A DNA stretch of 61,233 bases, from contig JASJDS010000003.1 of the NCBI GenBank assembly GCA_030065055.1, positions 1-61,233 of the forward strand. The letters are read 5' to 3'. Shown here one piece after another: positions 26,732 to 34,458 of this stretch. The notes under the pieces were generated by a model. That model was not told where the DNA came from. It ran no database searches and worked only from the letters and a program-made list of their open reading frames with translations. The DNA is from Calothrix sp. MO_192.B10 (GTDB lineage: Bacteria; Cyanobacteriota; Cyanobacteriia; Cyanobacteriales; Nostocaceae). Position numbers and translations under genes: made by a program. The number at the start of each line of letters is the position of its first letter. The first letter of the stretch is position 1.

Positions 26732-28213
26732 TTAAAGATCCATTAAGCCATAACGTGCTTGTAAATCTAGCAACTTGATTCTTGCTGCACCGGAATTATC
26801 AGCCAAATCGGCGAACTCCACAAATCTTCGCAATTCTTTTTTGAGCAGATTGCGTTCCACCTCTAAAGTATTTCGATCTAAATCTGGTGGTAAAACAATC
26901 ATGTCGAAAATTGTAGCTCTTTCTTTTCCAGGATGGGGACGCAGAACCCTACCTCGACGTTGAATAAACTGACGGGGGTTGCCAGAACTGGCTAAAATGA
27001 CAGCAGTTTGAATTGCGGGAATATCCACTCCTTCATCTAAACAGCGAATAGCAACTAAACCCTGTAATTCTCCACTTTCAAATTGGCGGCGTAAAACTTC
27101 CCTTGTTTTTAAAGGAGTTTGGGCAGTATAAGTTGCAATTCTGTAACCTAACTCTAATCCTAAAATCTTGGCAACCGCTTTGAGTTGATGTAAATTAGAA
27201 TGCTGTCCCAGTTCAGGGGAACCCTCACTACAATAAAAAAGTGTGTGGGTAGTTTCTCGACGAGGGAGCATTAATTGTTTTAATGCCTTTAATTTATTTT
27301 CTGCGGCACCAATTAACCGCGCTCTTTGCATTAATAAAGGCTTTAAATCCTCATGTTCTTCCCAGTCTGGTGCTGCAACATTCTCTTTTTCTCGATATAG
27401 TAATGCCCGCCCAATTTTTTGGGTTAGCTTGGCATAGGCACGGCTTTCTGCCTCGGTTAATTCTACTAGAATTGGATAGTAAAGATAATGAACTAAAGCA
27501 CCTTGTTCAATCGCATCCTTTAAAGTAAACTCTGGTTGTAAAACTGCTCCAAAATAGTTTAATACAGATTGAGTACCACCTGCATCAAAATATCTTTCTG
27601 GTGTCGCCGACAAACCCAGTCTTAAACCCACAGAACGGGGTAAACTTTCTTCCAGCTTTGGCGAACCTAAATTATGGGCTTCATCTCCCACAATTACAGT
27701 TTTTTCTGGTAAGTACTTAATCTGAGATTGGAAACCTTCAGTAATAAAAGTAGAATTAGTAGTAATAACCGTGAGAAATTCTTGGGAACCAGAACGTACA
27801 TTGTAAAGTTGTGTAGATAATTGACTTTGCCAACTGCGGACATTCTCAAATGCCAAAATCGGCTGTAAATTAAACTTTTCACATTCTCGTGCCCATTGAG
27901 TAACCAGATGGCGGTAAGGGCAAATTACTAGTAATACTTGTAATTGAATTTGCTTGTATAGCTCACAGATAATTGCCAGAGCGGTGATAGTTTTACCGCT
28001 ACCTGTTGCCATTTTTAAAGTTCCCCTACCATTATTAGCAAACCAGCTATTGATTGCTTGACGCTGATATGGGCGTAATTGCAGAGATGGAGGTATTTTT
28101 GGGCATCCTGGTAATAATGGTTGCTGGGTTTGGTAATTACCCCGACCCTCGCCCACAAATGGTAACTTGAGTTGGAACACTGGGTATGGCGAGGGTTTTT
28201 TTGGTAGATACAT
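26732..28213 (-). CDS. DEAD/DEAH-box helicase resembling the DNA phosphorothioation restriction helicase
   Basis: Superfamily 2 helicase, about 493 aa from the ATG at 28213 (MYLPKKPSPYPVF); a TTG at 28228 would add five residues. Motifs: Q-like LRPYQRQAINSWF, Walker A MATGSGKT, motif II GDEAHNLG, motif III LGLSATPERY, motif V RCLDEGVDIPAIQTAV and motif VI QRRGRVLRP. This architecture and its conserved ends (FVEFADLADN) match, from memory, the cyanobacterial protein annotated as DNA phosphorothioation system restriction protein. A DndD-like ATPase follows on the same strand 560 bp on. No nuclease motif was seen, so it may act as a translocase with a partner. The exact system is inferred. Confidence 0.82.
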   Translation of the reverse strand: MYLPKKPSPYPVFQLKLPFVGEGRGNYQTQQPLLPGCPKIPPSLQLRPYQRQAINSWFANNGRGTLKMATGSGKTITALAIICELYKQIQLQVLLVICPYRHLVTQWARECEKFNLQPILAFENVRSWQSQLSTQLYNVRSGSQEFLTVITTNSTFITEGFQSQIKYLPEKTVIVGDEAHNLGSPKLEESLPRSVGLRLGLSATPERYFDAGGTQSVLNYFGAVLQPEFTLKDAIEQGALVHYLYYPILVELTEAESRAYAKLTQKIGRALLYREKENVAAPDWEEHEDLKPLLMQRARLIGAAENKLKALKQLMLPRRETTHTLFYCSEGSPELGQHSNLHQLKAVAKILGLELGYRIATYTAQTPLKTREVLRRQFESGELQGLVAIRCLDEGVDIPAIQTAVILASSGNPRQFIQRRGRVLRPHPGKERATIFDMIVLPPDLDRNTLEVERNLLKKELRRFVEFADLADNSGAARIKLLDLQARYGLMDL

Positions 28214-28293
28214 GGAATCAATAGTCAAGATGGCAGCATTTATCCCCTATGGCGATCGTAACTCAAATCTGAGATTATATTTGTAAAGTGATT

Positions 28294-28605
28294 TTGACAC
28301 TCCCCTGCCTGAAGGCGAGGGGATTCTTAAGACATCACTGCCTTAATATCCCTATTACTAGGGTTCCCAGGCTCACTACCTTTGCCCATAGGGCATAGTG
28401 ATACGCCAGTTGCCACAACGGGGGGAACCCCCGCAAGGCACTGGCTCTTCTCCTTACGGTGTTTCGGGCGTATCAGTTCCGAGGAGTCCCCCCGTACTAT
28501 AGAAAATACTCGATCTCTGATATTTTTTGCAGCATTAATATCCGCGTGGCTCATATATCCACATAGGGTACAAATGAACTTTTCATCATCACGATTTAAA
28601 GCATC
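28294..28605 (-). pseudogene. tnpB 3' fragment with IS200/IS605 right end
   Basis: The minus strand encodes the end of a TnpB: FICTLCGYMSHADINAAKNI, then RDRVFSIVRGDSSEL and EPGNPSNRDIK, closely matching the intact TnpB at 21762. The last RuvC Asp (HADIN) is present, but all upstream domains are missing. The right-end hairpin with CCCCTGCC / GGCGAGGGG arms and TTGACAC tip lies at 28294-28326. A 41-bp palindrome (28405-28445) is inserted between RKEKS and EPGNPS. It lies just upstream of the helicase gene. Confidence 0.85.
28405..28445. repeat. 41-bp palindromic element, copy 2
   Basis: Differs from copy 1 (3437-3477) at only two or three positions. Compared with the intact TnpB at 21762, the fragment here has about 15 extra residues (CLAGVPPVVATGV region) exactly where the palindrome lies, so insertion was in frame. 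Confidence 0.85.
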
Positions 28606-28705
28606 ACTCCTCTAGGATGCTGTTGGTCAATTAGTGATGGGTTTCACCCCCAAGTTTGAGTGTCTCTCTGGTTTCCACACCTCCAGCCTGGAAATGCACT
28701 CTTTA

Positions 28706-28745
28706 GAGGCTCCCGCCTCCAGCCAGGATTTGAGGCAGGAGCCTC
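28706..28745. repeat. GAGGCTCC inverted repeat
   Basis: GAGGCTCCCGCCTC (28706-28719) and GAGGCAGGAGCCTC (28732-28745) pair into a hairpin. It lies in a 730-bp gene-free stretch (28606-29340) that also holds a TCCGAAC tandem repeat (28850-28879) and an IS right-end relic. Confidence 0.65.
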
Positions 28746-28849
28746 AATCGCTGCATTCCTTGCCAGAGGCAAGTCACGAGAGATGAGGGGCTAGACCATT
28801 CATTAATTCGCCAACAGTATCCTCTAGGGCGCAAGCCGCAGCATCCCTA

Positions 28850-28879
28850 CTCCGAACTCCGAACTCCGAACTCCGAACT
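28850..28879. repeat. Heptamer tandem repeat (TCCGAAC)n
   Basis: About four copies of CTCCGAA/TCCGAAC; another STRR-type heptamer array. Confidence 0.8.
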
Positions 28880-28992
28880 TCCCCACCATACTCACAAGTT
28901 CCTCAAATTTTTGTACTACACTTCAGACTAAAGGGGTAAATCTAGTGACAATTTTTGGATGTCAGTATAAAACGCGAATCCCGTAAAGGGGG

Positions 28993-29037
28993 GAGAAGCC
29001 CACACTCTAATCTTTGATCGAGTGTGGGAGTACGTCA
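28993..29037 (+). mobile_element. Orphan IS200/IS605 right end (plus orientation)
   Basis: GAGAAGCCCACACTC...GAGTGTGGGAGTACGTCA has the hairpin and TGTCA-type tip of the right end also seen at 45825-45870 in the opposite orientation. No tnpB sequence precedes it. Confidence 0.6.
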
Positions 29038-29340
29038 CATTTGTAAATAATAGCAATCTGCAGCTGTAGTTTCTGAAGATTTAGTCAACTACTGACACTG
29101 GTAGATTTAAGGGTGGATATCTTACCCCTTTTCCTTAAACTCTCCTCCATGTGTTACAAAAAATATTTTTATAGCACTATGCATTTAGGGCGCGGACATT
29201 TCTAAATCCGGAAACTCTTTGATAGCTTACTGTTCCCTGTTAAGAGTTCCCTGTTCCCTAGCACGTAGTGCTAAACGGTTTAGCTGGGATTGCTAGATGA
29301 TTTCCGCAAGCTGAGTCTGGAATATTGAGGAAATATACTT

Positions 29341-29868
29341 ATGTTTAGGAAAATTCTAGTTGCATTAGATCGGTCTGACAATGCCCAGCAAATTTACGAA
29401 CACGCTCTCAGTCTAGCGAAAGTCAACAATGCTAGCTTAATGCTTCTACATGTTCTATCTCACGAAGAAAATGGTAGTCCCTATCCACCTCCATTTTCTT
29501 ATTGGAACTACAGTCCCCAATTAAGTGCCCAAACTTGGGAATTTTATCAAAAACAATGGGAAACATTTAAGAATGAAGGACTAAAGATTCTTCAATCCTA
29601 TGCTGCTGAAGCTAATACCGCAGGTGTCAGTGCTGAATTTCGGCAAATTTTGGGCAATCCTGGTAGTGTCATTTGTGACTTTGCCCGTAGTTGGGAAGCT
29701 GACTTAATTATAGTAGGACGCAGGGGTCGTAGTGGTTTAACGGAATTTTTCTTGGGTAGTGTTAGTAACTACGTGTTGCATCATGCACCTTGCTCCACCC
29801 TTACCATTCATACACCCATTACGAATAAGGAAACTCCCACGTCTGAAGCCACAGCCAGCGTTAAATAA
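29341..29868 (+). CDS. Universal stress protein (UspA family)
   Basis: A 175-aa cytoplasmic protein of the UspA fold, start ATG 29341 (MFRKILVALDRSDNAQQIYE) with GAGG about nine bases upstream. The ATP-binding pattern G-2x-G-9x-G(S/T) is present in GRRGRSGLTEFFLGSVSNY, followed by HHAPCSTLTIH. ATP-binding members act in stress and energy-state responses. It is a single-gene unit: a strong terminator follows at 29901 and IS debris precedes it. Length is slightly above the usual 150 aa because of a Tyr/Pro-rich insert (SPYPPPFSYWNYSP) in the first half. Confidence 0.93.
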   Translation: MFRKILVALDRSDNAQQIYEHALSLAKVNNASLMLLHVLSHEENGSPYPPPFSYWNYSPQLSAQTWEFYQKQWETFKNEGLKILQSYAAEANTAGVSAEFRQILGNPGSVICDFARSWEADLIIVGRRGRSGLTEFFLGSVSNYVLHHAPCSTLTIHTPITNKETPTSEATASVK

Positions 29869-29900
29869 AAGTTTTACTTTCAAAAATATTCTTAGTTGTA

Positions 29901-29927
29901 CGGGGGTATAAATCCCCCCGTTTTTTT
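29901..29927 (+). terminator. Rho-independent terminator after the usp gene
   Basis: CGGGGG-TATAAAT-CCCCCCG followed directly by seven T; 33 bp after the stop codon. A canonical intrinsic terminator. Confidence 0.88.
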
Positions 29928-30050
29928 AGACTTTGGACAATATAATTAGCCTTTCGTTCCCTGCTGCTGTTGCTCTCAATTTATATTTTCTGGCAGGCGT
30001 GGCAAAAATATAGCCTCTTACCCACTTGATAATCCATTTACCAACCCACC

Positions 30051-30482
30051 CTACAATAATCGTTCTATCAGTTGCACTAGATTGTGATTTAATTGGCTCA
30101 GTGCCATAGTAGGTAGGGTAATGTGGGTGTCATGAATTAGCCAGTATTCCACAGTATCTGTCCACTGGGGAAAGCGTTCTGAAATCAGTGGTTTATGTTC
30201 TTCTTTGTCTAAGGCAATAATTAGGTCTGCCATCCGAAAATCTTGATTGACTGCTTGTTGAGGAGATCGGTCATTGTCAGGTACATTTACACCTCTGATT
30301 TGCAGTTCAGCCACCGCATCCTGAGAAATTGCTCCAATGTTGTTTATTCCCCGTTCTAATGCTAAACCCCGTGAATCAGCCTGCCAATTCAGTTCTTGTT
30401 TACTAGCTAGGTGATTAAATAAGTGTTCGGCAAAGCGGCTGCGGTAATAGTTACCAGTACAAAGAAATAAGATTTTATTCAT
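30051..30482 (-). CDS. Low-molecular-weight protein tyrosine phosphatase family protein
   Basis: A 143-aa protein, start ATG 30482. The P-loop CTGNYYRSR (Cys8 to Arg14, CX5R followed by Ser) is at the N-terminus as in LMW-PTPs and arsenate reductases, and the general-acid Asp may be in EYWLIHDTH near residue 117. Members remove phosphate from protein tyrosines or reduce arsenate through the same Cys. The usual DP dipeptide is not obvious, so catalytic details are uncertain. No ars genes are nearby. It is the only gene of its unit. Confidence 0.85.
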   Translation of the reverse strand: MNKILFLCTGNYYRSRFAEHLFNHLASKQELNWQADSRGLALERGINNIGAISQDAVAELQIRGVNVPDNDRSPQQAVNQDFRMADLIIALDKEEHKPLISERFPQWTDTVEYWLIHDTHITLPTMALSQLNHNLVQLIERLL

Positions 30483-30723
30483 CTTAAATATTGAGCTTTA
30501 TCCAAGTTGAGCAATAAATTTTTCTGTATTACCAAAGATGTTTTATAGAAAAAATCATCAGGTTTTTACTGCTTGTTAAATGGTGGGTTATTTATGCCAG
30601 CCCGCACCAGTACAACACGGCATAAATAAATCAACCATTTTAAACATTATGCTTATGTAAGTAGAATGGATTGGCAAATTATTTTCTGGAAAGAAACAGA
30701 TAAAGTTCCAGTTTTGCAAGACT

Positions 30724-31254
30724 TTAGCCCGTAGGGTTTTGCTGAAGATATTTACGGACTCCCTCACTCATTTGTAATAGATTTGGTTTAATCTTTTGTC
30801 CGAGAAAATCTTCCACTACACGGGCAATTTGACCTGTGAGGAATTGCGGTACACCCTTAATTTCTTTGGGATCGATGATTAATTGACCGCGACTTTCAAT
30901 CACAGTATTACCATTATTTTCTAGGAAGCGATTAATACCAGCACAACGTACCGCTTCCGTAAAAGCATGGGTTTCAATCGACCATTCCAGGGTAAAATCT
31001 TCCCCCTTCCAGGTGTTATACTCTGTCCACGAAAGCATTTCTTCGCTGAGTATAGCCCTTGCTGCCATGGGAATCTCACCACCGCCATGCCATTCATTCA
31101 CACAATAAATCTGTCCATCCTCTTCCCGGCGCGATTTGACTTTGATATCACGTACATTGGGCATATAGGGAACCAATTCCACTAGCTTATCCCGAAAGGT
31201 TGCATAAACTAGAGAACGAGCAAAAGGGATACTGGTATTGTTAGAGATATTCAT
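30724..31254 (-). CDS. SRPBCC-like conserved protein (unknown function)
   Basis: A 176-aa protein from the ATG at 31254 (MNISNNTSIPFARSLVYATF); a TTG two codons up is also open. The order of strands and helices (FARSLVYATFRDKLVELVPYMPN, then VNEWHGGGEIPMAARAIL and a long C-terminal helix TGQIARVVEDFLGQKIKPNL) looks like a START/SRPBCC ligand-binding or DUF2505-type fold, but no active-site motif is visible. No signal peptide or membrane segment. Function unknown. Confidence 0.6.
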   Translation of the reverse strand: MNISNNTSIPFARSLVYATFRDKLVELVPYMPNVRDIKVKSRREEDGQIYCVNEWHGGGEIPMAARAILSEEMLSWTEYNTWKGEDFTLEWSIETHAFTEAVRCAGINRFLENNGNTVIESRGQLIIDPKEIKGVPQFLTGQIARVVEDFLGQKIKPNLLQMSEGVRKYLQQNPTG

Positions 31255-31458
31255 CCACAATTTCTATTCATATTGCCAAAACTATAACAGTCACCAGGAG
31301 TGAATGGCGAGTATGTCAAACTTGACTGGCATTAAACATTTGTTCTGCGTCAAATTTAACCCAGGGAAAGTAGAAGATAGAATTTTATCCTACCGTTCAT
31401 AAAAATCTGGACAAAGCTACCCATGTCTAGACTTGTATGTTAGTAATCTTAGCCCAAA

Positions 31459-31490
31459 GCACTTGTGTAACCAAGAGTTTTCAGCAGGCG
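31459..31490. repeat. 32-bp direct repeat, left copy
   Basis: GCACTTGTGTAACCAAGAGT followed by TTTCAGCAGGCG. An identical copy lies at 32349-32380, so the pair flanks the PIN module. Confidence 0.85.
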
Positions 31491-31509
31491 ATCGCTGGCT
31501 GCAACAGAA

Positions 31510-31719
31510 TCATTGATTTTCCAGGTCTTTTTTGGCTCTAATTTCTTGAATATCTTGCCAAAAATCAGATCTTGTCACAGTTTTTAGAGACTGTTGACGT
31601 TCTTGAGTATAATCACCAAAACCCCATCCTACATCTTGTAAAAAACGAATTGCATCAACTTGTCCTAATTCCTTAACTAAGGCATAATACCCTTTTTGTC
31701 GTAATTCAATTGGTGTCAT
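31510..31719 (-). CDS. Small partner of the PIN toxin (putative antitoxin)
   Basis: A 69-aa protein, MTPIELRQKGYYALVKELGQ..., ending RAKKDLENQ. It overlaps the end of the PIN gene by 14 bp and must be co-translated with it. The pattern GQVDAIRFLQDVGWGFGDYT recurs, from memory, in small cyanobacterial genes beside PIN-domain genes. No DNA-binding motif stands out. By position I infer an antitoxin that neutralises the PIN RNase. Confidence 0.7.
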   Translation of the reverse strand: MTPIELRQKGYYALVKELGQVDAIRFLQDVGWGFGDYTQERQQSLKTVTRSDFWQDIQEIRAKKDLENQ

Positions 31720-32191
31720 TGTTGTTATTTTCTTTTAATACAAAATTGTTCATTAACCAAGTTACAGGATTATCTAATTTTATTTTTAATAGATGACTAT
31801 ACTTAATCGCCTTCTTGAGCAATCTATCATCGGTTGTCAATAATACATCTATTTTATAACTTTCAGCGCAAGCAATATGAAAAGAATCATACAGACCAAA
31901 TCCTAATTTTTCTATTTCTTGAGAGCGTTGATCTATTTCCTCGGTTAAAATTATTTTATTTTCAGCAACCTGTAATAATTCTCTAATCCTGTCTAGTTTT
32001 TCAAGATTAACCATTCTTTTTAATTCTGCTTCTATAGCTTCACTGCTTACCAGCTTCCATTCTCCTGAATAAAACCGCTTAAAAATATCTAGAATTGTTT
32101 GTCCTTCTAATCGAATTCTATCTTGTCGCCAATCATCAAAAGGACGATTTAAACAACAAACATCAAGATAAATTAAGTAAGATTCAGCCAC
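31706..32191 (-). CDS. PIN-domain RNase toxin
   Basis: PIN-domain ribonuclease of VapC-like type, about 161 aa. Acidic active-site residues are seen in YLDVCCLNRPFDD (N-terminal Asp), a central Glu in EAIEAELKR, GLYDSFHIACAE (Asp) and LLTTDDRLLKKA (Asp). I prefer the GTG at 32191, which has AAGGGG several bases upstream; a TTG at 32209 would add six residues. The downstream overlapping 69-aa gene is the likely antitoxin, which gives the less common toxin-first order. The module lies between two 32-bp direct repeats. Confidence 0.85.
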   Translation of the reverse strand: MAESYLIYLDVCCLNRPFDDWRQDRIRLEGQTILDIFKRFYSGEWKLVSSEAIEAELKRMVNLEKLDRIRELLQVAENKIILTEEIDQRSQEIEKLGFGLYDSFHIACAESYKIDVLLTTDDRLLKKAIKYSHLLKIKLDNPVTWLMNNFVLKENNNNDTN

Positions 32192-32348
32192 TACTACCCC
32201 TTGGTTCAATCATACCTCGAAGGCAATCGCAATTAATAGCTTAAGTTTAGCGTCCAGTCCGCATTTCATCCATGTCGAGTGATTCCCTTCAAAGTTCAAA
32301 GAGGCGATCGCACTACTTCTCAACCAAGATAAACTGAGGAACGCTCAC

Positions 32349-32380
32349 GCACTTGTGTAACCAAGAGTTTTCAGCAGGCG
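32349..32380. repeat. 32-bp direct repeat, right copy
   Basis: Identical to 31459-31490. The surrounding 32210-32583 spacer holds a further A/G-rich simple stretch near 32425-32460 and no gene that I can support. Confidence 0.85.
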
Positions 32381-32583
32381 TAAGCACCTGCCAGAAAAGG
32401 TAGGACATCATGTTTTGCCCAAAGGGAAAGAGTAAAGGGGAAGGGGGAAAGGGGAAAACGTCCTAAGCTCAAAACGTAGTACTATAAATACAATAACGCT
32501 AATGAACCACAAAACTACATTCCAATCCTCGATTCTTCCTCTGTTGGGGCAGCTGCCTTGCAAGGACTAAGAGGCATTACTAA

Positions 32584-34158
32584 TTACCAAGAATGTAAGG
32601 CTCGTAATTGAGGTGTCTTTTTCTGTTGATGCGCCTGCATTCGTAATAAAACATCATCCAAAATGGTGACTGCATCCATAATAAATGGCCCCTTATTCAG
32701 CATGACACACTCAGCCCTTTCTGCCATGGCTGCATCTGTCATTTCTGCCCTGGAAGGAATCCCTTTTTTGACTAAATTTTCTAATACTTGGGTTGCCCAA
32801 ATAACTGGTATATGGGCAGCTTGGCATAACCAGAGAATTTCTTCTTGAATTTCCGCTAGCCTCTGGTAGCCAATTTCAATCGCTAAATCCCCTCTAGCAA
32901 TCATAATCCCCAATGGCTGTTTTCCTGCCGCCTGGACAATTAATTCTGGCAGATTGCGAACGGCTTGGGGAGTTTCAATTTTAGCAACGATCGCGGCCAT
33001 ATTTGTATTATCTGGTAATCTAGCTTGTAACTCCTGTTGCAAAAGTTGAATATCTGTAGCTTTTTGTACAAATGAGTAGCCAATAATATCAGCATGGGTG
33101 GCGACAAAATCTAAGTCCCGCAGGTCTTTTGCTGTCAGGGGACTCAGTTCTAAGTCGGTATCAGGAAAGTTAAGACCTTTATCAGCACGGAGTTTACAAC
33201 CCTTGACACCAGCATGGGTAATTCGCAACATCACTCCATCGGGGGTAATGGATTCAACTCTAGCACCGATGCGACCATCATCAATCCATACCCTAACACC
33301 CACTTTAACTTGCTCCAGCACTTCCGGCAGACTACACTGGGCTTGGAAACAATCAGAACAAATGGTGGTTGGTAAACCATCGGTGAGCAGTAGACAATCC
33401 CCCCGGAAAATACGTTGTTGGGCACTAGGAGCGATCGCCATACCAATTCGAGGTTTGGGACCCCCCAAATCCATTAATATCTTGCATGGATACCCTGTCT
33501 CTGTAGTAGCTAAACGCACATTATTAATCATGCTTTCCCATCGATGGACGTTATCATGGGCGCAGTTAATCCGCATACAATCACATCCTCGCCGGAGCAA
33601 ATCCCTGACAAACTCGTAGTTACTAGCTGCTTGGGCGGGCAAAGTCACCATAATCCGCCCTTGACGCTGGTTATGGGATTGACCAAATAATTTTTCAGTA
33701 TGCTTTTGTAATAAATTTTCTCCCTGAAAAAATGCCTCTAGGGGTGGGCGAGGAGGTAAGGAATCATTATCTACCTGACAAATTACTCCTAAAGTAGCGA
33801 TCGCAGCGTCCAAATTGGGCAATACTCTGGCTTCAATCCGTCCTAGGGAAGATAAACCCCAAGGCATTAAAGCTGCTTGCAATGGTCGTAAGTCATGTCT
33901 TCTTAATGCCAAATAATAAGCCAAATTCTGACTACTTTCGAGAAACTCTTGCCTTTGAATTTTATCTCGCCACTGGTTAAAAATTTGTTCACCCTGTTGA
34001 AGTACTAACTGACGTAATTGTTGGAGGATAGTTAATAGTGTCTGCGGATTTGATAGATCCAAACTAGAGTAATCGCAGAGGATCTCTCCATTCCCCTCAA
34101 ATTTAGGTGTCATTTCAGCGATCGGTGAGAAATGAATGATAGCTAAATGTCTATGCAT
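32584..34158 (-). CDS. Pyruvate kinase-like protein with N-terminal extension
   Basis: A ~524-aa protein from the ATG at 34158. The C-terminal ~340 residues match the pyruvate kinase barrel and B domain: MRINCAHD, MDLGGPKPRIG (K/E-type barrel strand altered), VWIDDGRIGARV, SFVQKATDI, the signature IVAKIETPQAV, GIMIARGDLAIEI and VIWATQVLENLVKKGIPSRA followed by EMTDAAMAERA. The usual C-terminal allosteric domain is missing; the chain ends soon after MLNKGPF. Instead there are about 160 N-terminal residues not found in ordinary pyruvate kinase. It may be a catalytic variant without allosteric control or an enzyme with another phosphoenolpyruvate role. A TTG at 34179 is an alternative start. Confidence 0.8.
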   Translation of the reverse strand: MHRHLAIIHFSPIAEMTPKFEGNGEILCDYSSLDLSNPQTLLTILQQLRQLVLQQGEQIFNQWRDKIQRQEFLESSQNLAYYLALRRHDLRPLQAALMPWGLSSLGRIEARVLPNLDAAIATLGVICQVDNDSLPPRPPLEAFFQGENLLQKHTEKLFGQSHNQRQGRIMVTLPAQAASNYEFVRDLLRRGCDCMRINCAHDNVHRWESMINNVRLATTETGYPCKILMDLGGPKPRIGMAIAPSAQQRIFRGDCLLLTDGLPTTICSDCFQAQCSLPEVLEQVKVGVRVWIDDGRIGARVESITPDGVMLRITHAGVKGCKLRADKGLNFPDTDLELSPLTAKDLRDLDFVATHADIIGYSFVQKATDIQLLQQELQARLPDNTNMAAIVAKIETPQAVRNLPELIVQAAGKQPLGIMIARGDLAIEIGYQRLAEIQEEILWLCQAAHIPVIWATQVLENLVKKGIPSRAEMTDAAMAERAECVMLNKGPFIMDAVTILDDVLLRMQAHQQKKTPQLRALHSW

Positions 34159-34420
34159 TGTGCTAATAACAAAACACAAACATAGCTACATATATTTTTC
34201 TCGTTTGAAAGTTAAGAGAAGATTATTACAAAATGAAAATTAATATATAGCACTACGTTTTTGGCTTAGGATTTAAGATGAGATAAAATACAAAACCTCA
34301 CCCTGTCAACAGGAAATATCCCTCTCCTTAATAAGGAGAAGGAAAGATTTTTACGCAGTAAAAAGCGAGGGTGAGGTTCAATTATAGATTTGTATATTAT
34401 TTAATCTTTCGCGGGTATTT

Positions 34421-34453
34421 AGATCCCCGACTTCTTAAAGAAGTCGGGGATCT
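34421..34453. terminator. GATCCCCGACTTCTT palindrome after the Ser/Thr kinase gene
   Basis: AGATCCCCGACTTCTT and AAGAAGTCGGGGATCT pair perfectly (about 16 bp) around one or two bases, five bases after the kinase stop codon on the minus strand. It belongs to a dispersed family (11140, 49866, half copy 178) and is well placed as a terminator. Confidence 0.65.
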
Positions 34454-34458
34454 TTGAC

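Noticed and set aside
28800-29340. Possible CRISPR-like spacing of short repeats
   Set aside because: The repeats are a contiguous heptamer array and unrelated hairpins; there is no regular repeat-spacer pattern and no cas gene.
30666-30734. A 22-codon plus-strand frame starting MDWQIIFWKETDKVPVLQDF that looks like the start of a HigB/RelE-type toxin
   Set aside because: It stops after 22 codons, overlaps the end of the SRPBCC-like gene and has no partner; too short to support as a gene.
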